Assembly: GCA_034434015.1 (NCBI GenBank)
Contig: DAOUAB010000002.1
Span: 1 to 27,224 of the forward strand
Source: SpSt-583 sp034434015
GTDB lineage: Bacteria; Chloroflexota; Anaerolineae; Anaerolineales; UBA6663
DNA length: 27,224 bases
Direction: 5' to 3'
The stretch's first letter is position 1. The number at the start of each line of letters is the position of its first letter. Below, piece after piece: positions 1 through 7,495 of this stretch. Position numbers and translations under genes: made by a program. The notes beneath the pieces are model-generated. The model searched no databases and was not told the origin of the DNA. It was given only the letters and a program-made list of their open reading frames with translations.

Positions 1-62
<62 letters not shown>

Positions 63-83
63 AGGTTCAGCCAGAGAGAGGGA

Positions 84-1208
84 TCAGGGAAGCATGGTGT
101 ACGCATCCAGGATGCGGCGGGCGGTGTTCGCCCAGGAAAACTGCGCGGCCCGCGCGAAGCCGGCCTGGCGCAGGCGCTCGGCCTCGGCCGGCGTCCCCAG
201 AACGCGCGCCAGATGTTCGGCCAGCGCGCCGTCGTCCTCGGCGTCCATCAACAGCGCCGCCTCGCCGGCCACTTCCGGGATAGCGCCGCGCGTGGAGGCG
301 ATGATCGGCGCGCCGCATGTCATGGCCTCCAGCAGTGGAAGGCCAAAGCCTTCGATCCAGGACGGAAAGACAAAGGCCTCCGCCTGGCTGTACAGCGCGA
401 TCAGGTCGGCCCGTTCCGGGCGGATGAGCAGGCGGGCGTGGCCGGCCGCCACCGCCTCCTGGATGACGGCCGGCGGGTCCGGGCGGCGCGAGAAGAAGAC
501 GATCTGGCGGCCGGCGCGCAGCGCCTCCGGCAGGCGGCGCCAGGCGCGGACCAGGACGCCCGGGTTCTTGATGCCGTCCGCCAGCACGAACCGCTCCGGA
601 ACCTGGAGCCGGGCGCGGACCTCGGCCAGCTGCGCGGCCTCGGTCACGCGGCGCAGGTCGGGCGTGGGCGCATGATGGACGGGCACGATCCGGTCGGCCG
701 GGAAGCGGCTGTAGCGCGCGATCTGCCGGCGCGCATACTCGGAGACGGTGATGAGCAGGTGGGCGCGGCGCACGGCGGCGGTGGAACAGGCGTGCAGGTA
801 AGTCATCATCGCCAGCGTGCCGGGGTCTTTGCGGTGGCCGCGCACGATCTCCCACCACGGCATGACGTTGATCTCGTCGTGCAGGGTGATGACGGTGCGC
901 GCGCCGGCCGGCCCGAAGCCGTAATTGGCCGGAAAATGGGCCACCTCCAGGCGGTCGCGGGCCATCCAGGCACGCAGCGTCCACAGGTCGTTCTGCACGC
1001 TGGAGACGCCGTTGCGGTAGGGCAGCGTGCGCAGCGTCACGAAATCCGGCAGCGCCTCCAGCTCAAAGGGCCGCTTGGCGTCCGCATACAGGAAGACGGT
1101 ATGCGCCGCGGCCTGCTCCAGCAGCGCCGGGACGAGATGCCGCACGTAGGTGTGGACGCCGCCGACCAGGCCGTGCGAGAGATACCGGACGTCGATGCCG
1201 ATCCGCAT
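84..1208 (-). CDS. GT4-type glycosyltransferase
   Basis: Predicted cytoplasmic or membrane-associated retaining glycosyltransferase of GT-B fold, 374 residues, a normal family length. The N-terminus (MRIGIDVRYLSHGLVGGVHTY) has the Gly-rich acceptor-side loop of GT4 enzymes. The C-terminal half carries the nucleotide-sugar-binding EX7E motif, EGFGLPLLE, at about residues 286-294, followed by the usual AMTCGAPII segment. It would move a sugar from a nucleotide donor onto a growing lipid-linked oligosaccharide; donor and acceptor are not predictable. It starts 9 bp after the preceding glycosyltransferase stop and is followed 21 bp later by an SDR gene, consistent with one operon. The ATG at 1208 has only a weak ribosome binding site, as expected for a closely packed operon gene. 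Confidence 0.9.
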   Translation of the reverse strand: MRIGIDVRYLSHGLVGGVHTYVRHLVPALLEQAAAHTVFLYADAKRPFELEALPDFVTLRTLPYRNGVSSVQNDLWTLRAWMARDRLEVAHFPANYGFGPAGARTVITLHDEINVMPWWEIVRGHRKDPGTLAMMTYLHACSTAAVRRAHLLITVSEYARRQIARYSRFPADRIVPVHHAPTPDLRRVTEAAQLAEVRARLQVPERFVLADGIKNPGVLVRAWRRLPEALRAGRQIVFFSRRPDPPAVIQEAVAAGHARLLIRPERADLIALYSQAEAFVFPSWIEGFGLPLLEAMTCGAPIIASTRGAIPEVAGEAALLMDAEDDGALAEHLARVLGTPAEAERLRQAGFARAAQFSWANTARRILDAYTMLP

Positions 1209-1217
1209 ACCGGGGCC

Positions 1218-2327
1218 TCAGAGGGCGCGGACCAGGCCGGCCAGGCGGTCGAGCCACTGATCGAGCGAGAACTCGGCTTCGATCCAGCGCCGGCCGCGCG
1301 CGCCCATCGCCTCGGCCTCCGCCGGGTCCCGCCACAGGCGGTCGATGGCGGCCGCCAGCGCGTCCGGGTCTTTGGCCGGCACCAGCAGGCCGGTCTGGCC
1401 GTGCGCCACGTAGTCCTCCAGGCCGGGCAGGCGGGTGGCGATGACGGCCTTGCCCATCGCCTGGGCAATCTGCACCGACGTGCAGCCGGCGGCCCATTGC
1501 GTGCCGGGCTGGAGCGGGATGACGACGAAGCGGCAACGCTGAAAGACATGCCGCAACTCGGACGGCGGCACAAACGGGTGCGGCGCAATGTTGGCGGGCA
1601 GCGTCTCCTGCTCGTAGCCGCTGCGCCCGTACACCCAGCTGCTGCCGGCCCGGATGTGGCAATTAACCTCCGGCAAGCGGCGCATGGCGGCGACCAGCGT
1701 CGGGTAGTCGCGGTAGGACAGGCCCAGGCTCAGGATGTGCGGCGCCTCCCCGGCCGGCTCGGCGGCCGGCGAAGCCTGCCGTGAGAGAAGCGCTTCGCGC
1801 TTCTCCCAAGCCGGATCGGGCGGCGTGAAGTCGGGGCGGTAGAAATCGATGTCCACGGGCGTGTTGAGCACCTGGACCTCGTCGTCCGTCGCCTTCAGCG
1901 TGCGCCGGAACTCGTCGGCCTCGGCCCGGCTGAGGCACAGCATGAGACGCCAGGCCCGATGCAGGCCGCTGAGCCGCAGCGCGTGCAGTTTGAGCCGCGA
2001 CAGGGGATGGTGCAGGATCACGGCCTGGCGCACGCGCCGCCCGAGGGTCAGCGCCAGCGGGATCCCCACCCGCTCGGACAGGCTCACGACCGTGCCATAT
2101 TTCCGAAGGCGCACCCGGCGGGCGACTTCCGCCGCCAGGCGCAGGTCCAGCCGGAGCAGGTCCTCCACGCGGCGCAAAGTGGGGTGGGCGGCGGCGTCAT
2201 AATCCACCCAGTCGGCGGACAGCCGCCCGGCCAGGTCGAGATAGTCCAGGCGCGGATGCAGACCGGCCCGGATGCCCGCGACCGTGCCGGGCGGCATGCT
2301 CCAGGTGGCGGCGACGAGCGTCCCCAT
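1218..2327 (-). CDS. GT-B glycosyltransferase, atypical donor motif
   Basis: 369 residues with the overall pattern of GT4 glycosyltransferases. The N-terminal domain includes a SLSERVGIPLAL stretch. A nucleotide-binding domain begins near residue 195 (HILSLGLSYRDYPTLV) and ends with a typical GLLVPAKDPDALAAAI segment. The usual EX7E motif is not intact: where the first Glu is expected the sequence reads AAGCTSVQIAQAMGKAVI. The enzyme may therefore use a variant donor site or be a divergent family member. It lies 6 bp after the aminotransferase gene and 9 bp before the next glycosyltransferase, firmly inside the polysaccharide operon. Glycosyltransferase function is well supported by fold pattern and context; catalytic competence and substrate are inference. 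Confidence 0.85.
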   Translation of the reverse strand: MGTLVAATWSMPPGTVAGIRAGLHPRLDYLDLAGRLSADWVDYDAAAHPTLRRVEDLLRLDLRLAAEVARRVRLRKYGTVVSLSERVGIPLALTLGRRVRQAVILHHPLSRLKLHALRLSGLHRAWRLMLCLSRAEADEFRRTLKATDDEVQVLNTPVDIDFYRPDFTPPDPAWEKREALLSRQASPAAEPAGEAPHILSLGLSYRDYPTLVAAMRRLPEVNCHIRAGSSWVYGRSGYEQETLPANIAPHPFVPPSELRHVFQRCRFVVIPLQPGTQWAAGCTSVQIAQAMGKAVIATRLPGLEDYVAHGQTGLLVPAKDPDALAAAIDRLWRDPAEAEAMGARGRRWIEAEFSLDQWLDRLAGLVRAL

Positions 2328-2333
2328 CAGAGT

Positions 2334-3428
2334 TCAACTCCCTGAACCCAGGGCAGACACGGCCGCGCGGACCGCTTCGCAGACATGCTCCACTTCGGCG
2401 TCGGTCAGCTCCGGGTACATGGGCAGGCACAGCAGCGTGCGCGCCAGCTCATCGGTGACCGGCAGCTCCGACGCCGGGAGGCCGGCATAGGCCGGCTGGC
2501 GATGGATCGGGACCGGGTACAGCACCGACGTGCCCACGCCCCGGCTCTCCAACAGACGCCGGAGTTGATCCCGCCGGGGATGGCAGACCACGTATTGGTG
2601 ATAGACGCCGCCGGAAGGCGGCCGTTTGAGGCCCAGGCCCGCCAGGGCGGCGTCGTAGGCCGCGGCAATCTGGACGCGGCGGGCGTTGGCGGCGTCCAGA
2701 TAGCGCAGTTTCACGCGCAGGATGGCGGCCTGGAGCTCATCCAGGCGGCTGTTGCCGCCATGCAGGTCCGAAATGTAGCGCTCGCGCCAGCCGTACATGC
2801 GCAGCAGCCGGACGCGCTCGGCCACGGCGTCCGAGTCGGTGACCACGGCGCCGCCGTCGCCCAGCGCCCCCAGGTTCTTGGTCGGGTAGAAGCTGAACGC
2901 CGCGGCCGTCCCCCATGAGCCGACGCGCCGCCCGTCCAGGACGGCGCCATGCGCCTGGGCGCAGTCCTCGATCACGACCGCGCCCGCCGCCGCCGCCCAG
3001 CGGAGGATCTCGGCCAGGCGGGCCGGCTGGCCGTACAGGTGGACCGGGACCACGACCGCGCCGTCCCCGTCAACCTCGGCCAGCGCGGCCGGGTTCAGGG
3101 TGTAATCGTCCGGGTGGATATCCACCAGGCGCGGCGTTTTGCCGGCGCTGACCAGGGCGGCCACGGTCGCCGTCGCGCTCATCGAGACCGTGATGGCTCG
3201 CCGGGCCTCGGGCGCCACCGAGGCCTCCACCGCCAGCCGCAGGGCGTCGGTGCCGTTGGCCACGCCGATACAGTGCTTCACGCCCACGTACGCCGCGAAC
3301 TCAGCCTCGAAGGCCTCGACCTCGGGACCCAGGATATATCGGCCGGAGGCGTTCACGCGCCGGATCGCGTCGTCGATCTCGGCCTGATGCGCGCGGTAGG
3401 ACGCGCCGGGATCAGTCTGCGGGATCAT
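2334..3428 (-). CDS. DegT/DnrJ/EryC1/StrS-type nucleotide-sugar aminotransferase
   Basis: PLP-dependent aminotransferase, 364 residues, the normal length for this family. It converts a keto group on a nucleotide-activated sugar to an amine, usually with glutamate as donor. Visible motifs are NGTDALRLAVEA (about 58-69), which binds the cofactor phosphate, EDCAQAHGA (154-162), whose Asp155 and His160 contact the cofactor region, and SFYPTKNLGALGDGG (179-193), in which Lys184 should form the internal aldimine. HRQPAY near residue 310 resembles 3-aminosugar transaminases of the FdtB/QdtB group, but that assignment is tentative. It is preceded 26 bp upstream by an SDR gene and followed after 6 bp by a glycosyltransferase. 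No nucleotidyltransferase or 4,6-dehydratase is complete in the window, so the keto-sugar must be made elsewhere or by the truncated SDR at base 1. Confidence 0.93.
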   Translation of the reverse strand: MIPQTDPGASYRAHQAEIDDAIRRVNASGRYILGPEVEAFEAEFAAYVGVKHCIGVANGTDALRLAVEASVAPEARRAITVSMSATATVAALVSAGKTPRLVDIHPDDYTLNPAALAEVDGDGAVVVPVHLYGQPARLAEILRWAAAAGAVVIEDCAQAHGAVLDGRRVGSWGTAAAFSFYPTKNLGALGDGGAVVTDSDAVAERVRLLRMYGWRERYISDLHGGNSRLDELQAAILRVKLRYLDAANARRVQIAAAYDAALAGLGLKRPPSGGVYHQYVVCHPRRDQLRRLLESRGVGTSVLYPVPIHRQPAYAGLPASELPVTDELARTLLCLPMYPELTDAEVEHVCEAVRAAVSALGSGS

Positions 3429-3454
3429 TGCTCGGTTCTCCCGGGCCAGGCCGT

Positions 3455-4456
3455 TTATGCCTGCCAGTATTCAGCCCAATGGGCGCGATAATAAGCCAGC
3501 GTCCGCGCCAGCCCCTCCGCCAGGCCGACCTTAGGCCGCCACCCCAGCGCCTGCCGGAACTTGGAGTAGTCGCCGTAATAATCGCCGATATCAATAGCCT
3601 TTTGCTCGGCCGGGAACGGCACCAGCCGGTAAGCGCCGGCGGCGTTCAGGGCGACGAGCTGATGGGCCAGCTCGCGCAGCGACACCACCTCGTCGCCGCC
3701 GAGATTGTAGATTTCGCCGATGGTCGCGTCGTGCACGGCGGCCAGCAGCAGGGCCTCGACGACATCGTCCACGTAATTGAGATCGCGCTTCTGCTCGCCG
3801 TCGCCATACACCAGGATCTCGCCGCCCTCGATCATGCGCCGGATCCAGATGCCCAGGAAGGTCTGGCGGGCGTCCTTGACGCGCATGCGCGGGCCGTAGG
3901 TGTTGGTCAGGCGCAGCGACGTGGTCCGCAGGCCGTAGGCGCGCTGATACACCAGGTGATACCACTCGCCGGCGACCTTGTTGACGCCGTTGACGTCCAC
4001 CGGATCAACCAGGTGGCGCTCGTCCACCGGCAGATACCGCGGCTTCCCGTAGACCTGGCGCGTCCCGGAGTAGATGATGCGCACGCCCGGGTTGTGCTTG
4101 CGGCAGGCCTCCAAGATCGACAGCTGGCTGCGGCAATTGATCTCCAGGTCGGTGTAGGGGTTCTGCATGGAGTCCAGGTGGCTCACCTGGCCGGCCAGGT
4201 TAAACAGGAAGGCCTGGCCGCGCACCAGGTAATCCATGCTGTACTCGTCGCGCACGTCGGCGATATTGACCCGGACGCGGTTCTCATAACCGGCCAGGTT
4301 GAACAGGTTGCCGCCGTAATCCGGGATGAGCGAATCCACGATCGTCACGGACGCGCCCAGGTCCGCCAGGCGCCGGGCCAGAGTGCTGCCGATGAAGCCC
4401 AGGCCGCCGGTGATCAGCACGGGTTGACGCGCAAAAGCAGAGTCCAGGTCAGTCAT
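3455..4456 (-). CDS. NAD-dependent epimerase/dehydratase (extended SDR) lacking the catalytic Tyr
   Basis: 333-residue extended short-chain dehydrogenase acting, by family, on a nucleotide sugar. The Rossmann motif TGGLGFIG lies at residues 16-23, an acidic residue (Asp41) ends beta-2, and NLAGQVSHLDS (87-96) is the NAD-side loop. The Ser/Thr element reads YSGTRQVYGK (129-138). The motif usually written YxxxK is NGVNK (156-160): Lys160 is kept but Asn156 replaces the catalytic Tyr. RLTNTYGPR and YGDGEQKRDLNYVDDVVEALL are typical downstream elements. I recall related SDRs with the same VDVNGxNK signature, so this may be a subfamily trait rather than decay; not verified. The ATG at 4456 lies 15 bp after the preceding stop, inside the operon. 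The exact reaction is unknown. Confidence 0.9.
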   Translation of the reverse strand: MTDLDSAFARQPVLITGGLGFIGSTLARRLADLGASVTIVDSLIPDYGGNLFNLAGYENRVRVNIADVRDEYSMDYLVRGQAFLFNLAGQVSHLDSMQNPYTDLEINCRSQLSILEACRKHNPGVRIIYSGTRQVYGKPRYLPVDERHLVDPVDVNGVNKVAGEWYHLVYQRAYGLRTTSLRLTNTYGPRMRVKDARQTFLGIWIRRMIEGGEILVYGDGEQKRDLNYVDDVVEALLLAAVHDATIGEIYNLGGDEVVSLRELAHQLVALNAAGAYRLVPFPAEQKAIDIGDYYGDYSKFRQALGWRPKVGLAEGLARTLAYYRAHWAEYWQA

Positions 4457-4471
4457 GCGATGGCTTCCGAT

Positions 4472-5785
4472 CTATCGCGACGGCTGCGTCCGCACTTCGC
4501 GGTAAATCACCTCGAGGTCATCGGTCTCTTCGGCCACCGTCTTCACCGGCCCGATCCCGGCGCGCAGGCGGGGCAGCAGGTCCGGCTCGTCCAACAGCCG
4601 CTGTAACTGCCCGGCCAGGCTGGCCGCGTCGCCCAGCGCGAAGCGCAGCCCGTCCTGCTCGTGCCGAACCAACTCGGCCATCCCGCCGAAATCCGACACT
4701 ACCGCCGGTGTGCGGTGAGCGAAGGCTTCCAGGATGACCGAGGGGCTGTTTTCATACCACAGCGACGGCACGACGATCACGTCCAGGTCGCGCAGGACCC
4801 GCGTCAACTCGGCGGCGCCGCGGTACTCGCCGGCGAACTGGAGGCGCGGGTCCGCGCCGATGATGGCGCGCAGGCGGTCAGTATACCCGGGAAAGCGGCC
4901 GGCGTTGCCGTAGACGCGCACTGCCAGCCGCGGATCGGCGATCTGCCGCGCCGCTTCCAGCAGCACATGGACGCCCTTGAGCTCGGCGATCTGACCGATG
5001 TAGCCGACGCGCAGCTGATCGGACGGCGTCTTGGCCAGGGCCTCCGGCGTCAGATGGCCCAGATCGAGCCCCTGGCGCAGGAAGACGATCCGTTCCGGCG
5101 CGACGCCCGCCTCGATGTGCAAATTGCGGACGAATTGCGACACGCTGATGATCTTGCCGGCGAGGTTGAGCGCCCGGCGCAAATAGCCCAGCCGGGTTTC
5201 GATGTGGCCCACCAGGTCGCGGCGCAGGCGCCAGTAGGCGGCCATCGGGCCGGGCAACAGCCGCCCCAGCCGGCGGAAGACGCTGCGCTCCTCGCCCAGG
5301 CATCGGGCGCACTGCGCCGGGTCGATGGGCAGGCGTGAGACCCGCCCGTTGCTCTGCAACAGCGAGATGCGCGGGCACAGGAACCAGAAGTCCGTCAGCG
5401 TCACGACCGACGGGATTGCCAGCTCATGAGCGGCGTGCAACGCCTCCCCGGTCAGCAGATAGCCGCTGACGAGATGAAAGAGGTCCGGGCGTTCCTCGGC
5501 CAGCCAGGCGCGCAAGTGATCGCCGATCCAGGGGTTGCGATACTCGAAGGCCCGCGGGTCCGGCGCCGCCCGCCCGTTGAACGACAGGCGCCGCACCGGC
5601 ACACCCTCGTACAGGTCGTCCAGCCAGGCCACGCCCGAGGCCGGCCCTCGATCCACGTGCTCGACGCAGACCACGCGCACGGTATGGCCGCGCGCCTGCA
5701 GGTCCCGCGCCGTGCGGAAGGTCTGCCATTCCGCGCCGCCCGTGTAGCGCGGCGGGAAATGGTGGACGCCGAAGACGATCTTCAT
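4472..5785 (-). CDS. GT4-type glycosyltransferase with Cys cluster
   Basis: 437-residue GT-B glycosyltransferase. The N-terminus MKIVFGVHHFPPRYTGGAEW has the GGAE acceptor loop, and the donor-binding half has VGYIGQIAELKGVHVLLEA (about 263-281) and an intact EX7E motif, ENSPSVILE (345-353). A segment after TDFWF carries Cys137, Cys159 and Cys162 (a CxxC), a pattern seen in a subset of GT4 enzymes and possibly structural. Its ATG overlaps the flippase stop (ATGA at 5782-5785), so the two are probably translationally coupled. It likely adds a sugar to the lipid-linked unit that the flippase exports. Donor and acceptor unknown. Confidence 0.92.
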   Translation of the reverse strand: MKIVFGVHHFPPRYTGGAEWQTFRTARDLQARGHTVRVVCVEHVDRGPASGVAWLDDLYEGVPVRRLSFNGRAAPDPRAFEYRNPWIGDHLRAWLAEERPDLFHLVSGYLLTGEALHAAHELAIPSVVTLTDFWFLCPRISLLQSNGRVSRLPIDPAQCARCLGEERSVFRRLGRLLPGPMAAYWRLRRDLVGHIETRLGYLRRALNLAGKIISVSQFVRNLHIEAGVAPERIVFLRQGLDLGHLTPEALAKTPSDQLRVGYIGQIAELKGVHVLLEAARQIADPRLAVRVYGNAGRFPGYTDRLRAIIGADPRLQFAGEYRGAAELTRVLRDLDVIVVPSLWYENSPSVILEAFAHRTPAVVSDFGGMAELVRHEQDGLRFALGDAASLAGQLQRLLDEPDLLPRLRAGIGPVKTVAEETDDLEVIYREVRTQPSR

Positions 5786-7278
5786 GGGACGACCGGCGGG
5801 GTTTCCGGCGTACCGCGCCGGGCGCGGCGCAGGAAACTCACGTCCTCACGACCGACGGCGCCGAACAACAGCGCGGCCAGGCCGTACACGGCCACACCGA
5901 GGGCGACGACGGCCAGAAACGGCAGCGCGCCGGACAGCGCCCAGACCACGCCGCCCATCACCAGCGCGGCCAGCAGCGGGCGCCCCAGCGTCTCCAGCCA
6001 GTCGAACTGCTTCACCATCGCGCGCAGGGTCCAGCTGTGCTGGGCCACCAGGACGACCTCCGTCAGGACCGTCATCACGGCCGCCGCCGCCAGGCCGATC
6101 CGCGGCACGAGCAGCAGGTTCAACAGCACGTTGAAACCGGAGCTGACCAGGACCGCGCGCGCCACGCGGCTCTCCAACCCCTGGATCACCACCACGTAGC
6201 CCAGGAACTCGGACAGGTACATGAACGGGACGGCCCAGATAACGATGGCGAGCGCCATGCTGGTGGGGCCATAGCCGCCCTCGTACAGGAAGGTTACTGC
6301 CGGCCCGGCCAGCACGCAGGCGCCGACGGCGATGGGCAATGCCAAGAGCAGCAGATAACGCAGGACGCGCTGGGCGATGCGGGCCAGCTGGCCCGGGTCC
6401 TCGGCCGCCTGGCGGGCCAGCGATGGGTACAGCGCGGTGTTGAGCACGTTGGAGAAGACAGCGGCCGAGAAGACCAGATTGTAGGCGGCGTTGTAGTAGC
6501 CGGTCTCGGCGTCCGACCAGTAGATATTGAGCAGGACGGTGTCGAAGCGATAGGAGAGGCCCAACGCCAGGCCAATCAGGCCGAACGGCAGGCTGGCGCG
6601 CAGCAGGCCCAGCCAGTCGGCGGGCCGCGGCCGGGCCAGCGGGATATCCAGGCGCTTCACGGCCCGCCAGGACATGTAGGTCATCAGGCCGATCGCCAGC
6701 AGATTGGCCACGATCAGGCCGTAGTAGCCGAAGCCGTACCAGAGCGCGAAGCCGCCGGCGACGACGAAGACCAGCTGGTTGACGACGCGCACGCCCGAGA
6801 CCAGGTCCAGGCGCTCGAAACCGGACAGGGCCGCCTCGCTTGTGCCCTGGACGGCGTACATGAGCAGGCCCAGGCTGTTCAGGGCGATGGCGCCGATCAT
6901 CTCCAGCGGCCGGCCGGTGAGCCAGGCGGCGGTCAGGGTCAGCAGGCTGGACAGCACCGACAGGCCCAGGCGCAGCCAGAGGATATTGCTGTAAAGCTGC
7001 GTGGACCGCCTGAGGGCATCCGGCTGGTTGCGCCAGCGCGCGAACTCGCGGACCGCGTACGGGCTCAACCCCAGATCGGCCACGAACAGGAACACGGCGC
7101 CGAACGCGCCCACGGCCGTATATTGCCCGTACTCGCCGGCGCCGAGCTGCCGGATCACAAGCACATTGAAGGCGAACGAGAGGACCTTGATCGCCACCTG
7201 CGCCGCCAGGCCAAAGGCCGAATTGCGCAGGACGATCAGGGCCAGCCGGTTGGTTTTTGCAGTCGACTGGTCGGTCAT
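5782..7278 (-). CDS. Oligosaccharide flippase (Wzx/PST-type)
   Basis: 498-residue integral membrane protein with about 12-14 hydrophobic segments and the N-terminal pattern NSAFGLAAQVAIKVLSFAFN typical of polysaccharide transporters of the MOP superfamily. The segment RQLGAGEYGQYTAVGAFGAV is the characteristic loop after the first helix. It should flip undecaprenyl-linked oligosaccharide repeats across the cytoplasmic membrane. It is the first gene of the polysaccharide operon visible here: 217 bp of non-coding sequence precede it, and the glycosyltransferase follows with an ATGA overlap. The ATG at 7278 has only a weak GGA-type ribosome binding site. No Wzy polymerase or Wzz-like length regulator is seen in the window. 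Confidence 0.92.
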   Translation of the reverse strand: MTDQSTAKTNRLALIVLRNSAFGLAAQVAIKVLSFAFNVLVIRQLGAGEYGQYTAVGAFGAVFLFVADLGLSPYAVREFARWRNQPDALRRSTQLYSNILWLRLGLSVLSSLLTLTAAWLTGRPLEMIGAIALNSLGLLMYAVQGTSEAALSGFERLDLVSGVRVVNQLVFVVAGGFALWYGFGYYGLIVANLLAIGLMTYMSWRAVKRLDIPLARPRPADWLGLLRASLPFGLIGLALGLSYRFDTVLLNIYWSDAETGYYNAAYNLVFSAAVFSNVLNTALYPSLARQAAEDPGQLARIAQRVLRYLLLLALPIAVGACVLAGPAVTFLYEGGYGPTSMALAIVIWAVPFMYLSEFLGYVVVIQGLESRVARAVLVSSGFNVLLNLLLVPRIGLAAAAVMTVLTEVVLVAQHSWTLRAMVKQFDWLETLGRPLLAALVMGGVVWALSGALPFLAVVALGVAVYGLAALLFGAVGREDVSFLRRARRGTPETPPVVP

Positions 7279-7341
7279 GGATATTTCCGCATTGCCGCGC
7301 GTTCAGCGGGCTGGCTGCCGTCGGGCATCGGTAAAGCCGCC

Positions 7342-7367
7342 GCGGCCTGGTCCGATCCAGGGGCCGC
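7342..7367 (-). promoter_or_regulatory. Hairpin in leader of the polysaccharide operon
   Basis: On the minus strand an inverted repeat (CCTGG, loop ATCGGA, CCAGG, extended by GCGG/CCGC across a CC bulge) is followed, after a GGCGG spacer, by CTTTACC. It sits about 65 bp upstream of the flippase start. It could be an attenuator or a leftover terminator for the beta-propeller operon. The T-run is short, so this is a weak call. Confidence 0.3.
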
Positions 7368-7429
7368 CGAATAAGGCCGCCCAGGACCGCCGGGGAGGTC
7401 AGGAGTAGTTTGCCCGCCCAACCCCGGCC

Positions 7430-7441
7430 GGACAATTGTCC
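7430..7441. promoter_or_regulatory. 12-bp perfect palindrome, possible operator
   Basis: GGACAATTGTCC is a perfect palindrome in the 217-bp gap between the beta-propeller lipoprotein gene and the flippase gene, about 150 bp upstream of the flippase start. A dimeric regulator site is possible. No convincing -35/-10 pair could be placed next to it. The rest of the gap holds a long-loop inverted repeat across the stop of the preceding gene (7471-7477 with 7500-7506) and the hairpin at 7342-7367. Confidence 0.25.
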
Positions 7442-7495
7442 AATGGTACTACAGGGAACGCAGGCGACGGTGGGACCTGAGAACTATGTTGAGGC

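Noticed and set aside
5846..7435. 529-codon minus-strand frame across the flippase gene and its leader
   Set aside because: Arg/Pro/Gly-rich frame with no hydrophobic segments; the overlapping frame encodes a clear 12-14 helix transporter.
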